Part shown: one piece after another, positions 35,704-47,228 of the stretch
How positions within the stretch are numbered: position 1 is the stretch's first letter
Layout: every line of letters starts with the position of its first letter
Position numbers and translations under genes: made by a program
The notes under the pieces: generated by a model
The model's database searches: none
What the model was told of the DNA's origin: nothing
The model's input: only the letters and a program-made list of their open reading frames with translations
NCBI GenBank assembly: GCA_033030425.1
Contig: JAUFSD010000001.1
Coordinates: forward strand, 496,001 to 560,000
Reading direction: 5' to 3'
DNA: 64,000 nucleotides
Origin: Verpa conica
Taxonomy: Eukaryota > Ascomycota > Pezizomycetes > Pezizales > Morchellaceae

Positions 35704-37038
35704 TTTCTATGATTTTAAATTAATGAAAAAGATTTTCAGTCTAGTTAAATGGGTACTTACATATCCTCAGGTGGTAATCTTGAAGCGGGGTAGTGACAAA
35801 GGTGTGGATAAGGGTTCGTTGTTTTAGACCTGATTCTTTATCTGAGCAACTATACACCACCAATGGTGTGTTTGTCACTTTATACTTAAGTTCTAAGATA
35901 TGTACTAGGGGGTGGGGGAAAGTCTGGCGATCGGGTGGTGTAGCTGTGGCTAGTACTTTGATATAGACCCGGGGTATTTACATGAATTAATATCCTCTCT
36001 CTAGGATAAAGTCTATCTACTGCCCTTAAACCCCCTTCCCCAGCATATTGAACCTCTAGTCTCGTATAGAAGAGGGGGCTAGGAGGTAGTCGAGGAGATA
36101 TCTCTAGGCCAGCCACTACACTGCCCGACCGCTAGACCCCCCCTCCTAGTACACGAAATAAAGCCGGCCGGTATAGTTCGGTATACGAGAAAGAGTCATT
36201 TCATGTTTCTAGAAGAGGTATAGCTAGCCTTGGCATTTATGTGCCATACTAAGGAACTTGTTACTCACTGCTCTTGCAAAATAGTAGATTAGAAACCTCT
36301 TGTGTTTGAAAAATCTCTTTGCCTAGCTGTGACCGATTTTTTGTTGGATGCATTCTCGTATGGTGCAAACGGTATACCGTAATTTTGAGTCGATATTCCA
36401 AGACCAATAGTAGACAAAATTCCATAAGAAAGGTTTAGAAGCTTTATATGGTACTACTAAAGGTTCCAAACCTTTTATATGTGAGTAAAGGCTATGGTTA
36501 TCTTGGAATAAGAAATTTTTTTGACTGTGGGTGTAATATTCTCTATTATACAGACTACATGATATATAATACACACCTCAAATTTTCACAACATTATACT
36601 TTTAAATGCACTTTCTTGATATTCCTATAACTCCAGGAGCTTCTGAGATTTTGTATCATTAGAATCACTTTCATAAGGACTTTTTAGATTGATAAAAATG
36701 TATCTATATTTTTGTAGGAAAATGGTATAAGCCTTGGCGGTTGCTTACCATTAGAAAAACAGGACACTTGGCACAAATAAATAAATTCTACCGGCTAAAA
36801 GTTATGTCTCGTGGCCTTGGCGTTCAACCTTCCGAAAATGCGCGGTACCTTTATGGCCGTGCGCACTATAGCTATTGAGAGAACCAATACCGTACAAGCT
36901 CTTAGGGGTGACTCATGAGATAGACTTGGCGCTGGCATATATGGTTCCGGTGAAGTGTCTCTTGTCAACAATATAATCTTATTACTGCCCTTTAAAGCTG
37001 ATCACATCTATACAAAACTTCATAATCCTATTTTAAAG
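35704..37038. other. Intergenic, AT-rich
   Basis: Divergent gap between the CMD gene (-) and the 2OG oxygenase gene (+). No coding frame supported; the frame at 36448-36630 is AT-rich chance. An upstream in-frame extension of the oxygenase (from a GTG near 36955) lacks an ATG, so it was not used. Confidence 0.5.
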
Positions 37039-37863
37039 ATGTCGAGTACACCAAAGACTCCCCAAACAAGACTCATAGACTTCACTGGTACTGCCGTCGA
37101 GAGGTACTACGGGCACCCAAACCATTACGCCCTCATCATAGACAACTGTTTCACTCCGGCCGAATGCGCTGAACTTAGTTCCCTCGCCGAATCACATCCA
37201 GGAGGATGGAAAGATGCGATGATTAAGAAGGGAGAGGATCGACAAGAGGTTGAGAAGGACGTTCGTGATTGTGCTAGAATTTTGAGAGATGACCCTGAGA
37301 CAGCTGAGATGATATTTCAGCGAGTGAAGCCATTTCTCGAGTCTGTATGGCAGATTGGAGATGCGGGTACAGGGGTTATTTCTGGGACCTGGAGAAACAA
37401 GGTCTGGCGTATGTCGAGGTATGTTTATCGATAGTTCCTGAGGGATAAGCATAGATTGGGTTAAATTTCTATCTGGAGGTTGAATGAACGCCTGCGGTTT
37501 TTGAAGTACGGCGAGGGTCAATTCTTTCAAGTTCATTGTGACGGTCCATTTTCTCCATCAGCTACTCAGCGGTCATTCCTAACACTGCACCTTTACCTTA
37601 ACGATTCGGTCGCCGATAATGCTAGTGAGGATGCGCTTTCTGATGAGAATTTATGTAAAGGGGGTGCTACGCGGTTTTGGGGCCAGAATATGAAGGATTT
37701 CTTAGATGTAGAGGCGAAGATAGGGAGGGTTTTGGTGTTTCAACACCGGAATTTATTGCATTCAGGAGAGCCTGTGACTGGAGGTATTAAAAAGACCTTG
37801 AGATCAGACATTATTTATGAAGCTGTTGAGAATTCACCAAAGCAGCCATCACTCACGGTTTAA
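37039..37863 (+). CDS. 2-oxoglutarate/Fe(II) oxygenase (prolyl 4-hydroxylase-like)
   Basis: 254-aa protein in two exons (37039-37418 and 37479-37863), intron phase 2. It carries the double-stranded beta-helix of P4H-type 2OG oxygenases: IIDNCFTPAECAEL at the N-terminal side, then RLNERLRFLKYGEGQFFQVHCDG with iron ligands His146 and Asp148, LTLHLYLND, GGATRFWG, and distal ligand His221 (LLHSGEPV) with the 2-oxoglutarate-binding Arg235 (LRSDIIY). It lacks a signal peptide, so it is probably cytosolic or nuclear. Close fungal relatives are annotated only as 2OG-Fe(II) oxygenases; the hydroxylated substrate is unknown. Confidence 0.88.
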
Positions 37864-38546
37864 GTGGATGTACGTAATATTGTGGCCGAGCCTAGAAAAT
37901 GAATTAATTAATTGATCATAAATACACGAGGACTGATGGCCCAGGTATCTGAGCCTAGAAAATTAGGGGCGAGGGAAAAAAAGGGTGAGAGCCCTATTAT
38001 TGACTTAAATTTAGTTATTTTATCAGTTAAAAGACATCTAACGTACTACAAGAGGCAAAGGAGCGAGATGATGCTCCAGGATTTATGGAATTTCTCTCCG
38101 AAAACAGCCTTTATGTCCCCATTAGCGCTTAGGCTTGTTTGTAGTAAATTCAGCCTCCAAAGTCGGTCGGCGAGAGAAGTTAGCTGGGTTTCTGGTTCAA
38201 GGGAGTGGAATTTAAAGTTTGTGTATTTCAGATTAAGACCGCTCAGTACGAAATTCTTGGTTTGTTCCTAATCCTCGCCTGTCTTTGTTAAAATGAAACT
38301 ACTTATGCATATTATACATAGGTAACATGTTTTTCTAGAAATGGCTAAATACCCGTTGCTAAAGCTAGTATTGGTAGTATATAATTTATTCTTGCTTAAT
38401 GTTAATGTCACTTAGAGCAGGAAAACGCTTTTAGACCATAGGGTCAGGTTTTAAGAACAAAAACCAGAGTCATTTGCCGTCTTAACATTTAGTGGGTCCA
38501 GTACTACTTTCTTCATTTCTCAATCCAACACAGGAGGTATGAAACG
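37864..38546. other. Convergent intergenic gap
   Basis: Sits between the 3' ends of the oxygenase (+) and ULA1 (-). The frame at 37912-38271 has no domain and starts in 3'-UTR-like sequence. The string GAGCCTAGAAAAT occurs twice within 70 bp here. Confidence 0.45.
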
Positions 38547-40523
38547 CTATAATTCAAAGAATCCAGTCTTGCTGCTGATTCCATCAAACAAGACCGTATT
38601 GTTCACCGGCACATATTGATGGGTGATGATCTTTCTACCTTTAGCTCACATCCAAACTGATGAATGAATTTGGCAGCGGAATATGAAAAAGCTACATACC
38701 TTGATTATTTCTTGTGCGACGATCCCTCCCGCTAATGATGCGATATTATGGAGCTCCCCACCACCAGCCCTCACCACCTCACCGATCACATTTTCCGTTC
38801 TCTCGCTAAGCTGTTCTGGGAGGCAGCCAACCTCTGTAAGATACTCTTTAGCAAGTCTCTTCATTTCCGAGGTGTCCTCATCAACAGATGCATCTGTATC
38901 ACCAGGCGCCCTTCCATTTGTTTGAGTAATAAACGCTTGATATGCTCGAAGCGCAATATAATCGTTGATAAGGGATACATCTGCGTCCCAATTATTGAAG
39001 GCATCAAATATGGCCCTTTTATGGTGATTGTCTGTCGGGATAGAGAGCTCTGATGATAGGGTGCGGTAAGCGATACGGCGAAGAAAGTTAGCGTGCCGAC
39101 AGAAGAGCTCGATTTCGTCAAGAGGGATCGATGATGGGTCCCGTTCGAGTGATGTGAGAATGTACTGGACGTTCTTTTGGACTAGGGAGGCATCGTGGCG
39201 TGCTTTGTTCTTGTAGCTGGGTTGTGTGAGCCTAGAGGTTTTATAGAAGGGTTATCGGTAGCTTACACGTTTTGTAAACCAACGTAGCCGTTGCTTTCAG
39301 CTTTCATGTCAGGGATTCCTCCAGACAATGGTAAAAGTCCATTTCCCTGTTCTGGGCTCTCAAAAAAGTCTTTGACTGCCTTAGCAATAATCCAGAAGTT
39401 GCTTGACTTGACATCCAAAATATCAGCTAGGTTCAACACAGCAGATTCAGCGGAAATATAGCAGACCTCAGATGTTAGATTAGCACATTTCTCATCACCT
39501 AGAACCTCCTGAGTACTATCAGAGACTTTTGATTTTCGAACATGCTTAAATACGGCTGCAATGGCTTCTTCATAGTTCTCCTCACTCCCACCCGGGACAT
39601 TGGTCCTCATTTTGTCCTGAATAAAGTGTTTGAACTCGCCCATCTCTTTGTAACTTGTTGGATGACTCCCACTATGGTCCTGCTTCCAGTCTTCGAGATA
39701 TTTTAGTAATAGAATTAGGTATGGAACATGTCCATGCTCATGGTCACTCATCCCTCCATCCCCATCCTCTTTCTGCTGCACCTCGAGATTTATTGTTCTT
39801 TCAGCTGCCAGAGCCGAGAGTTCAGACCAAGGATTCAATAACCGAAGATCTGTTAATGAATCAGGGTGGGTTTCAACGATTGTGTGTGTTTGAGCAGAGA
39901 TGCGTAGGCTGATAGTGAACCCTAGTGAATTTACTAGAAAGGTTGGGATTTCTGAAGGAAGCTGGAGGAGGAGGGGGGTGGGAAATGGAGAGATGAGAAT
40001 TAGATGTGTGAATGGTGTTGTGAAGGGCTGTAAGAGCTCTGGCCTGATTGAAAGTAAATTCGAGAGGTTCTAGATTATCTTGGTAAGCTATCTTGATCGC
40101 AATTTACGCTGCATGAGTAGGGATTAAGCTCACATCGACGATATAATTCCCCTTGACATCAGGGTTCAACTCCCCTAACAACGCTGCTACTCTCTCTGCT
40201 CTGGGCTTACCGATACTATCTTCATCAAGGAAGAAATTCACACCCAGGTCTGCCTGTTCTACAATTTTATCATCGATCACGGTGAATTGGCCGACGCCTA
40301 TCAACTAAGGTTAATAAAGTTCTTTTTTTTTTCCTTCGGATTGAGACGTAGTACTAGGTAGGATTAAATTCTTGAGGATCTCGCAACCAGTTGCAGAGGC
40401 ATTAAATAGTGCGATGTGAGCACTCTCTAGGTGGTTCTGACCGTTTGCACCCCAGAGACGGAGCTGACGGTCGTATTTCTTTTCTTTTGAGCTTGGAGCT
40501 CCGCTGGGAGCTGAAGAAGCCAT
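38547..40523 (-). CDS. ULA1: NEDD8-activating enzyme E1 regulatory subunit (AppBP1/Ula1)
   Basis: 578-aa regulatory half of the heterodimeric E1 that adenylates NEDD8/Rub1 for cullin neddylation, pairing with Uba3. Five exons: 40523-40355, 40297-40134, 40069-39267, 39216-38700 and 38630-38547; phases close exactly. Landmarks are [21 protein letters not shown] at the N terminus, [22 protein letters not shown] spanning intron 1, [66 protein letters not shown] and the closing [17 protein letters not shown]. As expected for this subunit there is no catalytic cysteine domain. It is divergent from TYW1, 248 bp separating the two start codons, so the promoters must overlap or share elements. Confidence 0.93.
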
Positions 40524-40771
40524 AGAGTCTGTGGTTTATGGTTTGGGGAAGTCTCGGGTAATATATAAACGGAAATGGCCTAGAGAAGGTAAAGCTTATA
40601 CTGTGGAATTAAGGGCTTAGAGGTGTCAAACCAAGGTCTGGTGGTGAGGCTGAGAGAGCTGTAGCTTAGTCAGCCCCCGCAGCCCCGCCAACCTTCTGAT
40701 GTCCCGGGTAACTCCTTGAACTAAATTTCAACTACCCTCAAACGTACTGCAAATTCTCATGCAACACCACA
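40524..40771. promoter_or_regulatory. Shared divergent promoter region ULA1/TYW1
   Basis: Only 248 bp separate the two divergent start codons. It must contain both 5' UTRs and core promoters. No TATA box is obvious on the TYW1 side; a TATATAAA stretch lies near 40561-40568 on the ULA1 side. Confidence 0.5.
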
Positions 40772-43460
40772 ATGGCTTCGATATCTGACAGTGGGCCTAA
40801 GCTCTCAGCTGGTATGTGTCTAACTACTCTATTTTTTACTTTTTAACCGCTAATATGGATATAGAACTCGTTGGACTATGGCATACACTTCGACTACCAC
40901 TGATTATTTCCATCGTCGCGGGAGTTGCCGTGTATAAAATCCACCACTCTATAAAGAGGCTGCAGAAGGGAGAGATAGCATCCTTGGAATCCCTAAAGCC
41001 TGCTGAGAAATGGCTTGGAGTTGTGCCACCAGCTATAGACGAAAGTCCGATTGTCAAAGAAAATGTGGTGCAATTAGTTGGAAAGAACGGGTTGCGAAAC
41101 CCAGGCCGAGTAGCGACTACAAACGGTCCTAAGCGAGTTATTGGTAAAAAAATGAAGAAAAGATCTCCTACACGACGGGGAAATAACTCACGAGTATCTG
41201 AGAAAGTAAAAGAGAAGGAGGAGGGTGATTTTGATATCCAGGTGTTAATTTTCTACTCAAGTCTCACTGGCTCAACCCAGAAATATGCCGAGCAGCTGCA
41301 GAAGAATCTTTTTTCAACCAACGGCGAAGACGTTTATTCTACACTTTCTATCCCGACACCCTCAAACTCCCTTAGCTCTATACCACTCCAGAGGTCGTTT
41401 TTGCAACCAGAGATACATAGTCTCGAAGAAATAGAGTTGGATGATTATTTTATCTCTATCCCTAAAAGCGACAGTGAGAAAAAGATAAAATATGTATATC
41501 TTCTTGTAGTTCCTACATACGAGACGGATTCCCCGGTAGCCCCCTTCTTAGATCACCTACAGGAAACACACCACGATTTCCGAATAGATACTGCACCCCT
41601 ACGCTCGCTTGCCGGTTTCTCTGTATTCGGATTTGGTGATTCTTCAGAATGGCCCGTCGAAGAGGGAAGATTCTGTAAAGACGCTGTGGATGTTGATAAA
41701 TGGATGGGGAAACTTACGGGAGGAAGGAAAGGGAGCAGGCGAATGTTTCCAGTTGGTATGGGAGACGTAAACCCTGCAAGTGCAAAGGGGAAAGAATCTG
41801 GGAATGCGGAGGAGAGCTTGAGTATGTGGAGAATACATCTGGAAGACACAATGCGTGAATATGCTGCAACAGGGGAACTCGGCGATGTTGCAGACTGGCG
41901 CACAGCTGTCGAGTCAGGTGACGAAGATTCAGAAGCCGAACAGGAACCAGATACACCAAACAGTGGAGATGAAATGGTGGACGTTGAAGATCTCGGTGGT
42001 GTTATCAAGAAGAATTCAGACGTCACAAAAAAGGGGGATATTGCGCAGAAGAGCTTTCGTCAGGGGCCATTGCCTGTGGACTTTACATCTCCAGCTGGAA
42101 AAAAGGCCTTAGAAAATGGAGAAGGACAGAATCCAGATAGGAAGGAAATGGTACCGAAGGGTGGTGTGACCTATGAGGCATTGACAAAACAGGGATACAT
42201 GATCGTCGGCTCCCACTCTGGTGTAAAAATCTGTCGATGGACGAAGTCTGCTTTACGCGGTAGGGGTAGTTGCTACAAGTTCTCTTTTTATGGGATTAAA
42301 TCCCATTTGTGCATGGAAACCACGCCTTCTCTTTCTTGCTCGAACAAGTGCGTCTTCTGCTGGAGGCACGGGACGAATCCGGTAGGGACTACATGGCGGT
42401 GGAAGGTTGATCCTGCAGATGAAGTTTTTAAAGGCGTTGTTGAGGGCCACTATAGAAAAATCAAGATGATGAAGGGTGTCCCAGGTGTTAGAGCGGATAG
42501 GTTCAGTGAGGCATTCCAGATTCGTCATTGTGCGCTGAGCCTTGTTGGGGAGCCGGTGTTTTACCCATATGTTGGTCATTCAACCTTCCATCTTCGCTTT
42601 ATTAACGTTAACTTTCCCGATATAGATTAACGAATTCCTACACTTGTTACACTCAAGCAAGATCTCCTCTTTCCTTGTCTGCAACGCTCAGCACCCGGCG
42701 CAACTTGCTGCTCTCGGCCCTGTCACACAGCTCTATGTCTCTATTGACGCCTCTAACCGTGACAGTCTGAAGAAGATTGACCGACCACTTCACCGCGACT
42801 TCTGGGAGCGCTTCCAGGCGTGTCTTGAAATTTTACGGGAGAAGAGGAACAGACAGCGAACAGTATTCAGGCTGACACTTGTTAAAGGCTTCAATGTTGA
42901 TGATGAGGTTATGGGATATGCGGATCTTGTTGAGAAGGGTCTTCCGGGTTTCGTGGAGGTCAAAGGTGTGACTTACTGTGGGACATCAACTGCAGGAGAA
43001 GCGGGGCTGACTATGAAGAATGTGCCGTTTTATAATGAGGTGGTTGAATTTGTTGAAGCGTTGAATAAGGAGCTGCAGAGAAGGGGATTAGGGTACGGGA
43101 TTGCGGCTGAACACGCTCACAGGTATTTATTCCTATATTCATTTCTATTAAAGAAAAAATCCTAAACTCTAATGTAATGTTTGTGATAGCTGCTGTATTC
43201 TGATCGCCTCCGACCGTTTCTTCATCAATGGTAGATGGCATACCCACATCGATTACAAACGTTTCTTTGAGTTGCTTGAGGAAGGGAAAGAATTCGGCCC
43301 TGAAGATTATATCGGCGAGCCGACTCCTGAGTGGGCAAATTGGGGAAACGGTGGGTTTGACCCAGCGGATGTGAGAGTCCATAGGAAAGGGAAAGCAGCA
43401 AAGAAGTTGAGGGATGAAGCTGCTGCAGAGCTGGAGGTGGAGAGTGGAGGATGTGGGTAG
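40772..43460 (+). CDS. TYW1: tRNA wybutosine-synthesising enzyme 1 (flavodoxin + radical SAM)
   Basis: 837-aa TYW1, which condenses N1-methylguanosine-37 of tRNA-Phe with pyruvate to form the tricyclic 4-demethylwyosine core. Four exons: 40772-40811, 40865-42570, 42626-43122 and 43190-43460. A membrane helix lies near residues 23-41 (LPLIISIVAGVAVY), as in eukaryotic TYW1 at the ER. The flavodoxin domain starts near 137 (VLIFYSSLTGSTQKYAEQL), followed by an acidic linker. The radical SAM cluster motif is Cys505-x3-Cys509-x2-Cys512 (CSNKCVFC), then WRHGTNPVGTTWRW, HCALSLVGEP, YVSIDASNRDSLKKIDRPL and the C-terminal PEWANWG. The short first exon was chosen because its ATG and intron give a clean join to the membrane helix. 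Confidence 0.95.
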
Positions 43461-44777
43461 TCTCTTGAGGGTGATTTTGTTGTAATATATATCAGAGACT
43501 ACATTGTTGGGATATCCGGGTCTTGTAACCTTTTCTCTTAAGATCTCCTTCGTGCGTTTAGTTACTCGTACTTACTATGGGAATACTAATTCGATTAATT
43601 AAACTTTGGACTTCTTGTGTATTTAATCAAGACTTTAATGAGAACGAGGTAGCTCAGTAAAATTCTAGAAGTCCCACTTTGTCCTTAGGCTATAGGGCCG
43701 TCAGGTGCTAAGCCAGGGAGGTTGATATTTTCATGCACCAAATCTCACCCGTATTTTATAGAGCCACTGATTCATGAGAACCTCACAAAATAAACCTAGT
43801 TATACTCTATCATATTTAGACTGTCTTACGTCTCGGTTATGTATTAAATCAAGAGGGTGTGGGCGATGAACCTACTAATTTATATTTCAGCCTAAGATAT
43901 CCAGGGCTTCTAGAATACGGTATATAATGATTTAACCAAGTAGGTGAACAGGGTCCGAGTGAGAAATAGTCTAGGATTGGCTTTTGAAGGGTTACTTATG
44001 CTAAGGTAGATACCTACAGTATGACCATATGTCAGACCATGTACTCCTATCATCTAACAGCTAGTTTCATTTAGTGAACCTTCTAGAAATACGTACCTAC
44101 GCCTCCAAGGTTTTAAGGGGGAGTTCTCGCTTATGATACAGAGTCTGGGTAAGAAACACAGTTTTCTGCCTATTATTTCTGATATGTAGTTAGTGCCACC
44201 TTTGCCGTGCCCTATTCCAACCTCTTGGTGTTATTCAGGTCTTTACAGCAATCCTTGCGGTATTTCTATAGCACCTGAGAAAATTCGTTTCGGCATGTAC
44301 ACAAGTAAAGAGTAGAAATATGTATTAGAATAGGATGAAGCTGAAGATACCTCTATCTGTATATCATCTATTATTATTGATTAACCAATCAATAGACACT
44401 TATATTAGAATAGTTGATACTAACACTTACACATGGAAGTATAGTGCTGTTCTGTAACATTTTGAACAAGCGGTTATAGGTGTTGGTGGCCTTTACTGGC
44501 GCTAGGATTTCTCGAGAGGCAGGTAGACCTTGTGGTTTGGTGGATAGTGGGTGCTGAGATTGCCACGTGCATTCTGTTCAAGGAACAACTAGTATATTAC
44601 TGGTAAAATCTGGCCAACCCTATAGTTACTGTATATCTATGTACTTTACATTCCTAGATTCATAACAAGTATATAAGTCCTGCCTGACCCCAGTTTCTCA
44701 TCCTCATCCTCATTCCCATCCATCTTACCATCGAGCAACACAGTCTTTAGCTATCAATATTCTTACCTATTATCGAA
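43461..44777. other. Intergenic interval, AT-rich
   Basis: No coding frame supported over 1.3 kb. The 3' end holds the promoter of the small secreted protein gene. Confidence 0.5.
44672..44677 (+). promoter_or_regulatory. TATA-like box upstream of the secreted protein gene
   Basis: TATAAG in the context GTATATAAGTCC, 101-106 bp before the start codon, followed by a pyrimidine/CATCC-rich leader (CTCATCCTCATCCTC) typical of strongly expressed fungal genes. Confidence 0.5.
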
Positions 44778-45419
44778 ATGGCATCCTCAATCACAAATTC
44801 TATCCCTATAATCACCTCTCTTTTATTCATTCTCATTCTTTCCGCTCTTTTTAATTGTTCTGATGTTGCTAGTAGCTCTAATAGTCTTCATGAAGATACT
44901 CAAGGAAGGCGCTTCAAAAGAACCCACCACCTCCGAAGTGTCCCAAAGTCTCCAGACTGGGCTCTAGGGTCATTCCCCGGGAGCTGGGAAAACTCTGAGG
45001 CTAATGAAATAGACGGCCTGGGTGTGGGATACAGTGGCTGTTTTAAGGATCCAAACTTTAGCTCACCAAACTACGAAGACTTCATGGCCATTTATGCAGA
45101 TCTCACTAATGGAGGTAGAGGGGATCAGGTTTGCGCCCCAGCAGACGGATTTAGTACTCATTGTTCTTGCCTCTCTATCGTTGGTTCGGCAGCTCTGTAC
45201 TTCTGTGGGAAGCCTGGTATTGATATCAAATGCTCCCAGATCGCAGATGTGAATATAGCTTTTGGTGTCGATTGTTTCAAACCCGTTGGGGGGGTGCTTA
45301 AGCAGAAAGGGACTTTCGCTTTATTTCCGTCTCGCGGAAAGCCCGATTATGATAATTTGAATTACGAAGCACTCTCATTCATTGTGTTTGATAGCCCTGG
45401 GTTTTATGGAAACCTTTGA
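44778..45419 (+). CDS. Small secreted cysteine-rich protein, unknown (effector-like)
   Basis: Intronless 213-aa frame with a clear signal peptide (hydrophobic core IITSLLFILILSALF, cleavage near residue 30). A KR dipeptide follows (GRRFKR, about residues 43-48), a likely Kex2 processing site. The mature part has seven cysteines (YSGCF, VCAP, HCSC, YFCG, IKCS, DCFK), is glycine-rich and contains no domain I recognise. Size, cysteine content and processing site are those of fungal secreted effector-like or cell-surface proteins; this is a description, not an assigned function. A TATA-like box and CT-rich leader support real expression. Confidence 0.7.
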   Translation: MASSITNSIPIITSLLFILILSALFNCSDVASSSNSLHEDTQGRRFKRTHHLRSVPKSPDWALGSFPGSWENSEANEIDGLGVGYSGCFKDPNFSSPNYEDFMAIYADLTNGGRGDQVCAPADGFSTHCSCLSIVGSAALYFCGKPGIDIKCSQIADVNIAFGVDCFKPVGGVLKQKGTFALFPSRGKPDYDNLNYEALSFIVFDSPGFYGNL

Positions 45420-47228
45420 TGGGATTGCTGACTGAGTTGGATTGAGTCTGGAGATGGCGCTTTATTCTTATTTCATTCTTTTAGTTGTGCTCTTAATTAG
45501 AGGGAAAAAATAAAGTTTCTTTATTTTTAGGAAAGTTTGAATATGAACCTTGCACCCCTCGTGAATAGTTCCCATAGTTCTCATCATAATATCTCACTCG
45601 CTCTTTGGCACACTTCTAACTGTAGAAAATAGGAAGCACGATAGTCTATTGCCGCCCTAGGAGCGTACTCCTACTCCTATATATCCTCCATATCGGGCCG
45701 TGGTCGGCCCGCTGTGGAGGTCTCGCCGAAATGACAAGGTGAAAATCCAGGTTATTTAGGAAGATCTACAACACTAATTGTGTGCTTATGTATGCGTAGC
45801 GGCCGTTAAAGCGAACATCTCCATACGATAATATTATACATATATCCTCACGTCATGGGCTATCCCTTCGCTCGTAGCAACGGGTTTTTGAGGCCTTTGA
45901 AGGCCTCGAAAAAGTTTACCTATTTTTATCTCCACAACCACTGCCTTTAGATATATAAGGAATTTACTAGGGATACTTTAGTATTCATTATTTTTACCTG
46001 TTTTTCTAGAACTATAGTAGGTAACCTGAAGTGCCACTAAATTATTGTGGTTACATCCATGATTTTCCCATACACAATATGCTTCCCACCCTCCTACAAA
46101 GTATCTACTTTAAAAATAGCGTCCATATCACACAATTTCAAGATAATATTAGGTATTCACTTATCTACCAGTTTTAATTGTGTATTTTTTAATCATATTT
46201 AGAGGGTAATTCTGTTGTTATAAACCCATGCATTTTGTGTGGCTTTTAGCAATTTTAGCAATTTTTAGCAATTTTTAGCAATTTTTGCAACCAGATGCAA
46301 CTATTTCTTATGGTATAAAAGCTCCACACTATTTTTTCACTACTAACCACATTTTATCCACCACAATTGCTCCTAGAGCTTTGAGAGGAAAATAAATTAA
46401 TGTACTACTCTCATTAAAGGTACTGTAAATTTATCCTAAAGGTTAACTAATTTTTAGAAGGTATAGGTATTTGTAGATACATTCAAGTCATCAAATTGAG
46501 TCCTATTAGATATTACTTAATAGAGTAACCAGATATAGGAAAAACCCCTCAGGAATTAAATAGCATATTCCTAAGAGTCTTAAAACCTATAGCCCAGTTT
46601 ACTAGTATGTTTTTATTAATTTTGTCCATTTGGGAGGTTGTGGGGTGACTATGAGGTACCCGTTGCTACGTCTAAAATCGCGTTACGAGCCATGGGATAG
46701 TTCTTTCTAAGGAATTACATGTAGCTCAACTGCCAATCAACCCAAGATGATAATGTATACTTATGAACACAGTAACTAGAACTCTATATATAGTCCCTTT
46801 ACCCAATTACTAGAACGACAATCATGGAAATACCCCCCCCTTGCTACGTCTATCAAATGGTACAGTGAAAAAATAATCACAGTATCATCTATTTGTCATC
46901 ACTTTAGATAGGATAAAAATAATAAAGATACGATGGCACGAAAACGTCCATTGTCTAATTTTAGACAAAAAAGAAAAATGATAATACAAATCTTAGGCCC
47001 TTTCCACGAACCGATACGCCGGGAGAGCAAAGTAGAAGCCCGAGCATCGAATAATAGGTTTAGCCTAGGAGGATAGGTGAAGGAAAGAGGTGATATAGTA
47101 CATAAGCACACAAAGGAAACCCGCCCCCATTCCGTTCCCGATTCCTCTCCCAAGTTCCAGTCTTAGATCTAAAAAAAAACCACAAAAAAAACACCAAATT
47201 CGGTGATGTATATTCCCAGAGAAAAAGA
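45420..47228. other. Gene-free interval, AT-rich
   Basis: No gene supported across 1.8 kb. It contains the decamer repeat at 46243-46290 and one TACATGTA at 46716-46723. The last 300 bp are the likely 3' UTR of FIP1 (minus). Confidence 0.5.
46243..46290 (+). repeat. Tandem TTTTTAGCAA decamer
   Basis: Four near-perfect copies of (T)TTTTAGCAA in a row plus a final TTTTTGCAA. Intergenic, AT-rich, function unknown. Confidence 0.85.

Noticed and set aside
36955..37038. N-terminal extension of the 2OG oxygenase
   Set aside because: It would start at GTG; the ATG at 37039 gives a normal family start.
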